Shown here in pieces: positions 46,029-58,652 of a stretch of 64,000 bases of DNA. Every line of letters begins with the position of its first letter. Position 1 is the first letter of the stretch. Origin of the DNA: Actinostola sp. cb2023 (lineage: Eukaryota > Cnidaria > Anthozoa > Actiniaria > Actinostolidae); assembly GCA_033675265.1 (NCBI GenBank), contig JAUJYZ010000109.1:248001-312000 (forward strand). The letters run 5' to 3'. Position numbers and translations under genes: made by a program. The notes under the pieces are model-generated. The model ran no database searches and was not told the DNA's origin. It saw nothing but the letters and a program-made list of their open reading frames with translations.

Positions 46029-46447
46029 CCAGAAATGGGTGTCTCTATCCAGATATCCGACCAAGGAAGAGAATTCGTGAACCAGGTTAGCAAGGAGCTT
46101 CACCAAAAAACAGGTACATCAAATGTATATCCTCAGCTCGCACGAATTAATATTTTATTTTCAACGTTTAGATTTGTTCCTTATTCGTACAATTAAATTT
46201 TAATACCTCGTACTTAAGAGTGACTGTCCATAAATTTCGACTAAAGAGTGCAGAACGGAAAATTCGAATTCCTTCAAATTTGGTCAGAATGTAGGTCTAG
46301 GTGAACTCGTTATACTGTGTAAGTTGTATTTGAATCGGGTAATTACTTGGGCTTCCTGTGGAAGGCCAAGTCTAAGATTACAGACGGTTTTTCTTCGTCG
46401 TCATGTTTCTACGCCAAATCTGCAAGTGGTCACCATAGCGCATGCAC

Positions 46448-46478
<31 letters not shown>

Positions 46479-48628
46479 TGAGTATACAGAAGTTGTGGTC
46501 AGCAGCTTATCAACGAAATTCAAGATGGCAGACGTACGTAACGATAAATCAAATCACCAGCAGCATTCAAAAAGGATTTTGCCGTGCTCCCTTGCTCGAG
46601 CCAGTCGAGTCGTTCATTAATACTGCTTGGTATGCAAATATCCTAGAGAATACTTTTTGGCCTTGCAATTCTGTCTGAAAGTGTATTTCTAACAGATGTC
46701 TGTGGCTTAGTAAGAACTCGATCGTAATTTTATTGAGTTTGTGAAATCGTTTCTTGCAAGGTAATCGAAATGTGCTTCGCCAGCTGTCAGCTAGGAGTGT
46801 GAGTGTTGAAGCTAATTACGTATGTATGCTCTACTGAGTCACGCAACGAGTGACTTAATTCTGCAAGTAATACATGTAGGCTAAAACTACTTCTGTATGA
46901 TGATACAAGCTATTAGGTTTCACATTTAAAATCTATCAAAACAGCTTTATTAAGAAGCCCAAGTTCACGCTAGTAGAGCGTCTAGTTATATTAGGAGAAC
47001 GACGCCGATATTTGATTTTTGGGATCACTTCGGGATTTGAGAGGCGATTTTACGGTACTCGTAAAACCAACAATAACAAATAATTTCCTAACTTTCGATG
47101 AACAAATGATATCATTTCGGGAAAGTGAGATAATGTCTAACATTTTTTCGTGTTTATCGAAGATCTTTAACAAAAAATAAATATTTTATCGATTTTTAAA
47201 TTATTTTCACATTTTTAGCGTTTTTTCAAAGGTTATATTGACAGGCTAATATCTCCACTGGTACATCGATCCAAATATAGAAAGTATACCTCAGCCAAAG
47301 AATACTATTTCGTCTTGTAATATGTCGAATAAAATTCTTGGGCAACTCACAAAATTGAAATTCTAGAAGACGAAATGTAACCGAAAAAAACACGACTTTG
47401 GAGGTCACGCTTGGGGAAAAGACAATTATTTAGTCAGTTAAACCGTTCAATGTATTGGAAATAAATTCAATCAGACCAAAGCGAATACTTGTATTGACAT
47501 TTTGAAAGCGTTTCAAAGCATTGTGAGAAAAGATGAAACGTTTAGAAAAAATATTACACGTTCCTGGAGGGTCGAAAGCTTCGTTGACGGTTGAGTTGGA
47601 ATCTCGACTGATTAGCTTGGCTCAATACCTTGTTTTGAGTCGATAATGTTCAAGGAATATAATGCATCAATGGTGTACCTTGATGTACTTGTATTCTTGG
47701 AGAATTAAGCCATTGAAAGATCCTAGTATTCTGATCTCGAAAACCATTACATTCTTTTTATTTTTGATGTTCATTCCTTTTGTTCACTTACAGGAACAGA
47801 GCATCGCGTGACAAGCGCGTATCATCCTCAGTCAAATGGATTAGATGAGCGTTTTAATCAGACACTGCAACGCACTCTGAGGAAATGTGTAAATGAACAA
47901 CAGGACAACTGGGACGAGGCGATCGATGACATATTATTTGCTTATTGAACCTCGGTTCATGCCACAACGAAACATACACCGTTCTATCTTATGTTCGGAA
48001 GACAAGCCCGCCTACCCATTCAAATGGAGCTTCAAGAAGAAGGTGGAGATGTGGAAATGGACTTAAAGAAACGCCTGGAGGAACTGCGGGCGATGAAAAC
48101 AGCTTATATCGCCACAGCTGGCAATATTAAACGTGGCCAGGAGGAGCAGAAGAGATATTATGATGCAAAGCATGGCTCTTTGAAGAAAGTAAGCGTTTTA
48201 AAAATTGCCGTATTTATTTCAATTTCTTCCAGATTGAAAATTTGAACTTTATGTTGCAAGCACTTCACATTTCATATAACAAAAACAAATTTGCAACGTA
48301 GGAATTCAGTGAAGGGAACCTTGTGTTGAAGCGAAATTGTAGAAAGGATACAAGGACCTTTTGAAGTTGTGAACAATCTAGGAAAAAACGTCTATAAAAT
48401 AAAGGTAACAAAAAATATGTCTGATATTTATGTAGTGAATAATTAACAAATCGACTCACAAACTAAGTATTCCATTTATGTTTTTTAAGAATTGTAAAAC
48501 TGGAGTAATTTACAAGAAGATGTTTAACAGGTCAATTTTAAAGGACTACGTTCTTCCCCAACCTGAAGAGAAGACCCGTAATGATGACATCGAGCTCGAG
48601 AGCGACATTAATGAGCTTAAAAAGACTT
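46029..48628 (+). pseudogene. Spliced gypsy-type integrase gene, inactivated
   Basis: Four exons: 46029-46113, 47794-48189, about 48300-48403, 48490-48628. Exon 1 has ISDQGREFVNQV (second catalytic Asp of the DDE core). Exon 2 has SAYHPQSNGLDERFNQTL (catalytic Glu) and HTPFYLMFGRQARLPIQ. Exon 3 holds the SH3/chromo-like barrel start (EFSEGNLVLKR). Exon 4 ends with a TAA. The splice sites are regular (ACAG|GTACAT, TTACAG; AAG|GTAAGC, CGTAG; AAG|GTAACA, TTTAAG) and phases match. Breaks: a TGA at 47946-47948 where an arginine is expected, and a frameshift in exon 3. The first catalytic Asp and the zinc-binding HHCC part are not visible upstream. Intron-bearing integrase genes are known as host-adopted relatives of Ty3/gypsy integrases; that origin here is inference. 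Confidence 0.85.
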
Positions 48629-48669
48629 AAGGAGTAGTTATATATGGCCGATTTGGGGACAAAACGCCA

Positions 48670-49200
48670 CGCCGCCCCTCTAGAAAGCAATAATACCACC
48701 ACGAGGACCCTCTAGAAAGCAATCAGGCGGACCCCCAACTCAACAATAATATACACTTGCGGACCCCCAACTCAGTAATAATATGTGCTTGCGGACCCCC
48801 AACAAGGCGCTAATAAATTCACGCCGGCCTCCAACTCAGCAATAATATACACTTGCGGACCCCCAACTCAGCAATAATGTGTGCTTGCAGACCCCCAACT
48901 CGAGGGTATAGGTACTTAAAGATATATTACTTTAATACATTATGAAATGGTGTGATAATACATACCATCCATCATCAGCAATAATATACACTTGCAGACC
49001 CCCAACTCAGCAATAATATACACTTGCAGACCCCCAACAAGGCACAAATAAATTCACACAGCCTTCCAACTCAGCAATAATATACACTTGCGGACCTCCA
49101 ACAAGACACTAATAAATTCACGCGGACATCCAACTCAGCAATAATATACACTTGCAGACCCCCAACACAGCAATAATATGTGCTTGTGGACCCCCAACTC
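48670..49200. repeat. Minisatellite of about 32 bases with a higher-order copy
   Basis: The unit reads CAATAATATACACTTGCGG then ACCCCCAACTCAG. A longer spacer starting ACTCGAGGG.ATAGGTACTT occurs at about 48898 and again at about 49197, so a block of about 299 bases has itself been duplicated. It begins 40 bases after the integrase stop codon. Confidence 0.9.
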
Positions 49201-49363
49201 GAGGGCATAGGTACTTAAAGATATATTACTTTAGTACATTATGAAATGGTGTGATAATACATACCACCCTTCATCAAAAATTATACCAAAAAATTAAATT
49301 AAAAATAAATTACACACTATAGATTTTATATTTTAATATGTAGTTGAGTTACTTTGTGTTCTT

Positions 49364-49447
49364 ACTTAGGGATTGCAGTGGCTTACTTAGGGATTGCAGT
49401 GGCTTACTTAGGGATTGCAGTGGCTTACTTAGGGATTGCAGTGGCAG
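49364..49447. repeat. 21-base tandem repeat, four copies
   Basis: CTTACTTAGGGATTGCAGTG is repeated four times with no change. Confidence 0.95.
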
Positions 49448-49501
49448 TCAGATTAAAAAAATATCATCATGTTGTTAAAAAAATTATTATCATATTATAT
49501 A

Positions 49502-49626
49502 GAGGTTATTTACCGGTCGATAGGTCCGGATAGGGAAAAACTGTGCCCAAGGTCTTGAGTATACGTTTTCAAGGCCCATGACACAGTTTTTCCCTATCCG
49601 TGCCGACCAAGGCCGGTAAATAACTT
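49502..49626. mobile_element. Hairpin MITE (about 125 bp)
   Basis: GGTTATTTACCGGTC and GGATAGGGAAAAACTGTG are mirrored by CACAGTTTTTCCCTATCC and CCGGTAAATAAC. A direct repeat AGGATACCGGACCG follows at about 49790 and 49859. Confidence 0.85.
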
Positions 49627-49899
49627 TTTTTCCCTTTGTGTTCTTTTTCGCCAACTGCCAGCCATGACTACTCAAAACGTGAACTGCAACAACAACAACA
49701 AAAAACAAAGAACACAACAAACAAAACGAAAAAGAAATAATTTTCTTCTTCTTCAAATTGTGTTATTGAAGGGCAGTCTGGTATGCTAGGATACCGGACC
49801 GTGGTCTGATATAGAAAATTCCGTCCACTTCAACAACCAATCAGAGCACGCGATTTCTTAGGATACCGGACCGGAAAAAAATTATCATCATTATTTTTC

Positions 49900-52800
49900 T
49901 CAAGTAAAATGTTACAGTTACAAATTATCTATACTTTTTAATAACCTATAGATGGTAGAGCTGACGCCAAGTTTTTTGCTTCCAATCACAACTGGAGAAA
50001 GCTAACTGTGAAGCCAACCTCGAGCTCAAGAGCAAGATTTCTTCTGGTGTGTTTACATACCAGATAAAATCTTGGCTGCCGGGAATATATCTGGCAGAAA
50101 TCAAAAGCAGGGGTTGGATGAAGATATAATTAATGCCATAGTAGGTATGTCTTAATGTAATACATATATGATATAAGGCACACTTCAATTGGCTAAAAAA
50201 ACATGTACCATTTTCCCATAGACTTTTTCTAAGATAGCAAACATGATGCAATCTGCTGTACATTAAGATATCAGGGGACTTTCGTGAACTTCGTGACCAC
50301 TCTTCACAGAAACCTCAATAGGATTCGTTTCCTAGTTTAAGTAGCCCGGTTTCTGGTTGTTTGTAGTAAAAACAAGTGTATCAACTTCGAGGTCTAATAT
50401 TTTCGGTAAATGAAACAGGAAAAAACTGAGACAACGTGTTCTTTAAGCTGCTGCATTCCGTTTAAAGAATGGTTTAATCCTGAGGGACTTGGAACTTCAG
50501 ACGTGAGGTACAGTCAATGTTCGTAAAAATCGCAATAATAAAATAACGGCTGAAGAAATTAAAAAGGTTTTTACTGAACAGGATTCTATGTTTATTCTTC
50601 TTTTTAAAAACGTATCCTTTTTAATACTTTTTAACGACCATTGGCGCGCTATTGAGGTTTCTGTGAAGAGCGGTCACGAAGGTCCCCTGATATCTTGGTA
50701 CACACATCTTTTGTTCATGTTGCCAAATATGGTGTTGTTTGTACTGAAGCTAGACCAAAATGCACTTTGTTTGGCTATCTTAGAAAAGGCCTATGGGACT
50801 GCACGTTCATGTCAAACTTACTCATACACACTCCAATTGAAACAATAATCAGGTACGGTTTCAAAATTGATTTACTTCTTTAAGAGCTAATAAAAAAATG
50901 TAATATATATATTCTGTGTATTTTCCAGATTTCTTCCAAGGAACACCCGAGCATCAATTCGCTTGGCATTGCGGAACATAGTTTCTGCCATGCAAAGCAG
51001 ACACAGTGAGTATATGACACTAACATTGATCAACATAATATTCCTATTTAATTAAAATATTGTTAATATTAAATCCTATAACTCAAAAACGCATGTATAA
51101 TTAATGAGCATTTAGACCTATCAGGTCCAGAGGTGTAGCTGAGTGTTTCTCTGATATATATCACAGAGGCAATTTTATATCGCTTTTTTAAATATTTTGA
51201 AGCAAAGAAAAGCGAACCATGTCTCTGTCCTCTGATATAGACATGCATATTGCAGCCTCTCAGCCAATCTGAGCACACATTCTTATTATTTTATAAAATA
51301 GTAATAGTAATTATTAAAATGTTATGTTCATTCATTCATTCATGCATGCATTTATTTATTTCCCATATTTTCAAATTAACAGCTAAAACACACATTCCTG
51401 TTGTAGCTGTGGAGTGAAGTTTATACAAGTGACTTGTAATTATGTGGTAAAGTAAATATTTGCTGCCTTGAGTGAGCCAGTGGTACATGTAGCTGATAGC
51501 CAGTGCCCTATAGACCCTATGCAAAACGAGTGAAGACTGGGAATGAGCACCACGAAATATAAATGATTTCAAAAAAACATTTCCATTACAAGAAAGACCA
51601 TGTCTAAATAAGTAATGTGGTACATTTATGAAGTTGCATGTTACACTAGTGCAGAGTTATAAGCATTTGAAATGTACCATAAACATGAAAACGAGGCTGG
51701 CAAGGCCTTGGGTCTCTTTTCCATACAAATCTTTCTAATTTCAAATAGCTGTAACTTGTTAGCTTTTTATCTTACAACACTAAGGTTTGGCAATATCACT
51801 AGCTTGGGTACGCTCTTTCAAATGATAGTAATGATGTCTTCTATAAGTGAAGAACTAAGGTATCTCCTTTGCCACACCTTTTTGCATAGGGTTTATAACC
51901 AAGCAATATCCACACCGATTGATGAACCAGATAATGCTATTCTTACTGACATTCATAAAGTTCCGAATTAGTAGCGATCGCCTGAAGGAAGTGACCCCCT
52001 GAAAGTAACATTAAATATCGATGCTTGCTAACGAATACTTCACAATATTTTATATATTATTCATTGTGAATTTATAATTGTGATTAAAGCTACTTAAGGA
52101 TTGGGTCATGCTTTGCATGCATCCATGACAAGAAGCAAACTTTTATTTGTCATCGAAAAGATTTGCCCACATTATTTATGGAGTATGGGCGTGATCCATT
52201 GAGTTATGGATGCACGATAGATGTTCCAGACGAAGATGTGGGCTCCCTGTGGAGGCCTGGCCACTAAGGTTGTAATTTCGTTGTAATTTCGTTGAGGTTT
52301 TGCACAAAGCACATGGTTGCTTCATGTAATGTACTTTTGAAGTAAAAATACTTGTTTTATGTTCCATGTTTAAATGACAAAATTCGAAGGGAAGTGTTCG
52401 GAACACATGATATAACATTAACTATGTTATAAAGTCAATTGTGTTCTAGCTACATCTACATAATTAACTTGCAAAATGGAAAATGGACATTCGGCAAGCT
52501 GTACCAATTGTTTTGATAGCATATTTTCTTGTTGAAAGGTTAATAATAAACCGTGTATGCATATCAAGTGTACAATATGCAAATCGCTTGATCTCGCCGA
52601 CGGGTAATTTAGGTGAATTTGTCGAAACTTTTAAGAATTTACCCAAACAAATTTTTAAGGATCCTAACAGTACATCATTTCAACTTTACAATACATTGTT
52701 TTGGGACAATAATTTTGCGTAGCACATGGAAAAAATATTTTTTGTTTTTACCCTACTTTTATTGTAGTAAAATATATGCTTCGGAAATAAATTTAGAAAA

Positions 52801-54190
52801 ATTCGAAACCTTCGATAAAAACCGCCAAAACTCCACCAAGTAAAACTTAAGACATCGCTCAGTCACTGGTAGTTCCAGTAGTTCGCTAGATTATATAGTT
52901 TTGACGTGATAAGCTTTTAAAGTTGACATAAATTATCGGCCGGCAAAGGGTCAAATTGAGGCGAAAACTATTTTTGTCATTTTTCTCGAAAACAAAGCCA
53001 TATTTCGCTAAACAAACTATACAGTGGTTTGTTTTACATTAAGGCCTACCTAAGTCTAAAATATGAGCGAAATCGATTTTTTTACTTGTGCCACATATTT
53101 CCGAATATGTCTGATTTTTGCTGACAGGTACTCTTAACATCAAAGCAAATGATGAGTCACAAGAAATAAATTGTTTGTGACAACATATTTGCCATTGGAG
53201 CTATTGCAAAGCATACTATACATGTTCAGCACAGGCAACTTCTTGAAAGAGAAATTGGAGAAGTTGAAAGTATTTTGAAATTTAAGAGAGCAAGGAGTAT
53301 AAATCAGGAATTAGAAGGAGTAATTTTACAATACAATATCAGGCACCCTTTTCAGATATTAATTATGGAGAAATATATTTTGTGACATATTTTGTAAAAT
53401 GTTTTGTCAAGTGCCCAAATCCTGTGTTTTGTTCCGAGATTTGCACATACAAAGTCGCAAGTTATCATGCTCTGGTAAATCATTTTGAGAGAGACAATGA
53501 CACAGTGCTCTCAACTGATACCATTACTGGTGCATCAGTACCACACATTGTTCCTGTTTTGCCATGTGAATGAGATGGTGGTGATTCCACTATTGCAAAT
53601 TGCAAATTTGTGTTTATATTGAATGTGGTAGTGGATATGAAGGTTTTGTTGCCATTTTCCCAAATATGTTTGAAAAAGATTAATGGAGAGTGTCTGTTGT
53701 CAAATTTTGGTCATATTATTAATAATTTTGGTAATAATTTACAAGTACTTCAAAATACAGAATAACATACTAGAAAGACATTAGTTAGCAAATACCTACT
53801 CCTGAGACCCACTTCTCGAAAGCCCCAGTAATACATCACTCCCATAAAATCTGAATCAATTAGTTTATAGAGTTGTTCAAATAAGATACATATTTTTTAA
53901 AGAAAGCCTTATTGGACCCAGTAAGCTTTTGGGACGTCCATGAAACGGCCGGGCCCCTGAATTGTTATGGGTTTCTTCTATAAATTTAAGTGTGATATTT
54001 TGAATAAGTTCCCATTGAGAGTAAGAGATTTTTGGGATTATTGTTATGAGAAAGGTAATACGCATATACTTGTTTTATGTAAAGTTTAAAAGAATTAAAC
54101 ACAATATTATATTTTTTAAATGTTGAACTTGCAGTCAGGATTCAGGATGTTTTAAATTGAAGATATACTTTTGTCTCTGACTTTAGCTTT
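49900..54190. other. 4.3 kb with no recognised gene
   Basis: Short ORFs on both strands (for example 50588-50848, 51672-51971, 52483-52722, 53382-53573) have no domain I can name. Possible exon-like segments flanked by AG and GT exist (about 50931-51007), but no gene model can be supported. The composition is AT-rich. Confidence 0.5.
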
Positions 54191-54196
54191 TTTTAT

Positions 54197-54236
54197 TCAG
54201 ACGTTTCGACTGTAAATCAAGTCTTCATCAGTTGGG
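54197..54236 (-). ncRNA. Hammerhead-ribozyme-like core
   Basis: On the minus strand CTGATGA (54232-54226) is followed by a short helix GACT...AGTC and then GAAACGTC (54207-54200). This is the order CUGAUGA, stem II, GAAA of a hammerhead ribozyme. Stems I and III are not convincing, so it is probably decayed. Penelope-like elements are known to carry hammerhead motifs, and this one lies at the 3' end of such a fragment. Confidence 0.55.
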
Positions 54237-54239
54237 TAG

Positions 54240-54565
54240 TAAGAAACTGCGCACGGATATATTAAAAAAAATACTATGAGAGCGCGTGCTCGTGCCAGTG
54301 TTCAGTTCTATCGTGCGGTAAACATCTGGAATGCTAATGTAGTCATTTCCAGCGTTGAGATCGTGCGCCGAGTACCACGCTTCCAAGAAAAGCCTCCTGT
54401 GATAATTACTTTCACTCGCCACGATTTCAGTGTTGTTAAAGTCAAAAGTGTGGCCTGTGTTGTTAGCATGTTGTGCGATCTTTGAATTGCTGTAATTATG
54501 AGAAATGGCTCTCTTGTGTTCTGTTGTTCTCGTCTTCTGAGGTCAGACTGAACGATCATAAAATT
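54240..54565 (-). pseudogene. C-terminal tail of a Penelope-like element (GIY-YIG region)
   Basis: On the minus strand a segment with HKRAISHN-like spacing (in one frame) leads to SKIAQHANNTGHTFDFNNT and then ASESNYHRRLFLEAWYSAHD, ending near YISIPDVYRTI. The HxxNTGHxFDF and ESxxxxRxFLEAW patterns are those of the GIY-YIG endonuclease part of Penelope-like retroelements. The RT domain is absent, so it is a short 5'-truncated copy with at least one frameshift. Confidence 0.75.
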
Positions 54566-54579
54566 TTGATTTTTACTTT

Positions 54580-54735
54580 ATGTAGTCTTGAATCACGTTG
54601 TATACAAAAAGTATACATCAAACAAACTAACTGGAGTAGCATTTTCTTGTAGTATACAAAAAGTATACATAAAACAACCCATATGACATAAGTGTAGGGT
54701 TTGTGTATAGTAAAAGTATACAAAATGTATATTGA
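54580..54735. repeat. GTATACAAAAAGTATACA repeats
   Basis: GTATACAAAAAGTATACAT occurs twice (about 54599 and 54655) with a degenerate third copy near 54710, each a small palindrome. Confidence 0.7.
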
Positions 54736-55166
54736 TTTGGTAAGGGCACATGTATTGGAAAAAAATTGAAATTTGTTAATTTCACTTATACTAAACTAAA
54801 TGAGAGGGAAAATGCAATGAGTGAAAAGCGGAACTACATACTCTCAATTATAAAAGTGAATATTAACATCGTTAATATAAATCTAGACACTCTAGGACAG
54901 CTGCTGCAATAATCTGATTGGTAACATTTGGCAATGCACACACATCGCTCGGCATCAATTTAGTTCAACTTACGTGCTAGCTTACAGTATGGACACTCGA
55001 ACCGTGAACACTTAGTTTTTTTTCTAACACAAATATATAAATTATCGATTGAGCAAATTGATCAGAAAAATGATTTATTTTGATCACTAAGTGTATTTAA
55101 ACTCAATGCTGCATTTGAGAGGCTATAAGGCAATATAAAGTTCGAAAAAAAAAGTTTGAAAAAAAC

Positions 55167-56080
55167 TTGAAGTGTTCACGGTTCGAGTGTCCACACTGTA
55201 AAATGTCTAAAGAACAGAAGAGGATTGCAAGATACCCAGGATGTGGCGAATCTTTAGACTCACATGAACGGGGCAATGCAGGAAAATCTTGTGATGATCC
55301 AACACCAGAGACCACCACCGTAAAGACAAAGTTTGATGAGGCAACACCAACCACTGATAACGTCGATGGTGCTCTAATGGCTATGGAAAAAGAATTCCAG
55401 GGTCTCTGTGGGGAGGAGGAACGACAAAAGAAACAGCAGCATCTGAAAGACCTCCAGGCCAAGAAAGCTGCACTGTCCAACATTTCAAGCGAATCACACG
55501 ACCACAAGTCCCGCAAATCTTAAGAAATTGAAAACCATCATAGGGAGAGACAACGAATCCACTCAATTAGATGGACTACAACAGTTGAACCGGAAACAAG
55601 TGAATCAACATACATTGTGTATGTGGGATTTATGGCATCCGCATCAACTTCTCATCCACAATTAACAGTGGGACCAAGCACGTGGTTGGAAAACTAATAA
55701 TCAGAAATGTTGCTACGCCCGGGTCAACTCCCGAAGGGTGAGAAAGTTTTACAAATAATTGATTTTATTGATAATATTGTCCCAACTATTTCTGATGTTG
55801 GAAACAACAAATTAGTCGTATCTTATGGGTAAAAGAAAGCCTAGGCTAGAACATATAAGCATGCAGCAATTGGAGGTGGTTAAGAAGCGCATTGTTTTAC
55901 AATTTACTCGGAAGTAATAAGCTCCCTACTGCATCAGTTATACAACATGATTTAGTTAGTTATAGAAATTCTTCAACAAATGTTGAACATATCAGAAAAG
56001 TTAAATATTTATCATGTGTTCACTTCTTCCCCTTCTTCAAGCCTTTTCCATATTGCTGGATTACCTGTTCTTTCTAAATT
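55167..56080 (+). pseudogene. Decayed gag-like gene of a retroelement
   Basis: The first part (55167-55523, 118 codons) has a cysteine-rich start, CSRFECPHCKMSKEQKRIAR then YPGCGESLDSHERGNAGKSC, then a K/E/Q-rich likely coiled coil (GEEERQKKQQHLKDLQ). After the stop, frames jump through KVLQIIDFIDNIVPTISDVG and RLEHISMQQ to LLGSNKLPTASVIQHDLVSY. The latter pieces resemble the capsid-like region of DIRS-type gag proteins. No pol is seen. The assignment is tentative. Confidence 0.45.
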
Positions 56081-56381
56081 TCTAAATACTTATGTGGGCA
56101 CAATATTTTTCTATTTCCTTTGTTGTTGAAGTTGTTACATACTTGGTCCTCCTTATGTATAGGAAGGTTTTGGAATTTGTCAGCAGATTAATGTTGATGT
56201 TACCTGGAGTTTTTCTTATGTATTCAATACAGGAAACGAGTAAGAACATTGGAGTGAACTGAGAGTAGACAATATTCATCCAGACGGTTAAATGATATGA
56301 TTTATGATTTATATTTGTATTAATTAAATTAGTTTTACTTAGATATAATTATATTTCTTTAGGAATTTGTAAACGCAACTG

Positions 56382-57060
56382 ATGAAAACTGAAGGTCTTA
56401 CAGAAAATGTTTGGAACGTATCGTGTGACAACTCATCAACTCTGGGAGCAGTTACAACATCTGTAATGAAAGAAGTAGATTACGAGTACATGGCACACTT
56501 TCTAAAGAGAAACTTCGCAACTCTTACCTTTGGGCAGCGACAGAGAATGTGCCATGAAAAAATGATTCCAAAACGATTTTCAAAAAACGAATTCAGACGA
56601 AAAAAATGTACACCTACGTTGTTTTGATCACGTCAAAGCAGACATCCTGTTAATTGGAAAAAACTTGGAATAGCGGACCAGGAAAGAAGATATATCATGA
56701 ACGATATTCTCATAAGAGAAGTTGATTAGGGCTCCTATTGATAACAATGTATTATATACACTGAAAGGACAACCCTGTTTAAATAAAGGTTTATTCATTC
56801 AAGTCAATGGCATTTGTATCAATGGAATTGTAATTGTAACGCAATTGTGACAAAGTTCTTGACAATCCCTATTCAGGACTACAGAATTTTGACCATCTCA
56901 ACCACACTGCTGTCAAACATTTGGAATCAGGCTAACACCTGGAAATGGAAATGGGTATGCTGTGACAGAATTTCCAGATGGGTGGATGGATATATGTCCC
57001 AGATGCAAGAACTGAAAGTGGAAGAAAAATGATTCAGAAACAAAGAACAAGAATTAGACA
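56382..57060 (+). other. Unrecognised decayed coding-like segments
   Basis: The ORF at 56382-56627 (with SSTLGAVTTSVMKEVDYEYM) and a later segment with DGYMSQMQELKVEEK look protein-like but match nothing I know. They may belong to the same relic as 55167-56080. Confidence 0.3.
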
Positions 57061-57839
57061 AAAAGCAAAATGACAGGTAGCTAAACCCTTAGCAGAGGAA
57101 TGCAAATTTGAGTGGTTCCACTGTCAATGTGGTGGATTAATTCTGTTTTGAACATTTCAGGGAGAATGTTTTAAAAGCCCTGACTAAACGAGGAAACATG
57201 TTTCCAGAAACAAGCATGTTTCGCAAATGATTCCCGGATTACGGCACTGACACAGGCACGGTAGTTTCACACACAGACGAATTCGGCTCTAAGAACATTC
57301 ACATAAATTCAAGACTCATTGCAACATTTCGGTTCGGGGTTGATGTGTTGTATCATGAAGCATTTGAACAAAAAATACAATAATAGATCAAACATGAGGA
57401 TATAAATTATAGAGATCAAATGTCTGTTTTTATTATCTGCATATGTGACTCTCAGCGTGAGCCTATAACTATATGATTATTATTATTGCCATGTGTTTAT
57501 TATTTCGATTTAAAAAAAATGGCGGTCTGTAGTCTGCGTTTGTCACACATCGCGAGAAACATTGTGAAACACCTCAGAAACATTTTGTTTCCTCGTTTAG
57601 CCAGGGCTTTATTGTGTCTTGACGTTTCCTAAGTACTAGATAAAACATCCAAGTCTGACTGCCTTGCAACACGAAATCAAAGTCAGATCGGACTCGATAA
57701 TTCATTCAGCAAAGCGTATAAAAGTGGATGCTTCAACTCAGGCAAATGATAAAGCAGTGTCTCCCATAAAGTCGGTGCCAAGTGTTGCTCGATCATGTTG
57801 AAGCAGCGTTGTGCTTCAAAAGAAACTAGTGTCAGACAA

Positions 57840-58344
57840 TGGAACAAGACAGAAAGCCAGTTCAATGAAAGAACTAGACCCCAACTTGATTTCAAGGATT
57901 GAAGGGATAAAGGTACTTGGAACTGGAACATTCGGAACATGACTGCAATATGACTGTTGCAGTGAAGGAATATCTGGACAATAATGGAAGAAAGCCATTA
58001 CGTGAGCTGTCGAGTGCTGCAAAGAGGGAAGCTAGGGTCATACAACTCGCTAACCACAAAGGATTGCCTTCTTGTTTGGAATTTGCACAGAAAATAAACC
58101 TGTGCACATAAGTTATTTTGTGTCACGGCGAAGTGAAAGTAATCTCCAATTTATCAGGCATCAAAAAACAGACACGAGTTGAGCCAAGCTTGTTGGAACA
58201 AAATATTTTTCTTGACCTGCCGTGCCTTGCAGCACATTCATGAATGTGGATTCGTACACAACGATCTTAAGGCTAATTAATAACGTGTTCCTTGAGAAGA
58301 TCTTAACAAAAGAAGTGGAACGCCACTACAATCCAGTCATTATA
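57840..58344 (+). pseudogene. Left half of a protein kinase gene (N-lobe to catalytic loop)
   Basis: KELDPNLISRIEGIKVLGTG then TFGT is the glycine loop, followed by a stop and frame change. MTVAVKEYL holds the ATP lysine, AAKREARVIQLANHKGLPS the helix-C glutamate, and (after another frame change) LQHIHECGFVHNDLKAN the catalytic loop with H-N-D-L-K in place of H-R-D-L-K. The sequence breaks off at NPVII (58333-58344), just where the DFG segment should follow. The HNDLKxxN form is typical of a divergent kinase family expanded in invertebrates (inference). The rest of the kinase is found 4.6 kb downstream. Confidence 0.8.
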
Positions 58345-58652
58345 CTAATTTATTCAAGAATGCAATAAATTCTAGTTAATTGACAACTCTTATTGTGACG
58401 TGAGTTTGAGCTGAGGCGTATTTCCGGTCCATATATTGTATCACTACCCACGTGGTCTATGTCGTCCAATAGAAATCTCCCTTAGAATTACCATGACATG
58501 TTTTCTTGCATGCTCGTTCATTCCTGTGTTTCCAAGCACACAATCTGAAGTTTTAAAAATTAGTTGAAAGTGGTGCTGTTCCCTCCGTTCATTTCTAAGT
58601 CCAGTAAAGTCCAGGCTATACGTCGTACCTGTGATTACAAGACACCGTAAGG

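Noticed and set aside
50931..51007. Possible exon between TTCCAG and a GTGAGT-like site
   Set aside because: No neighbouring exon of matching phase or recognisable protein could be found.
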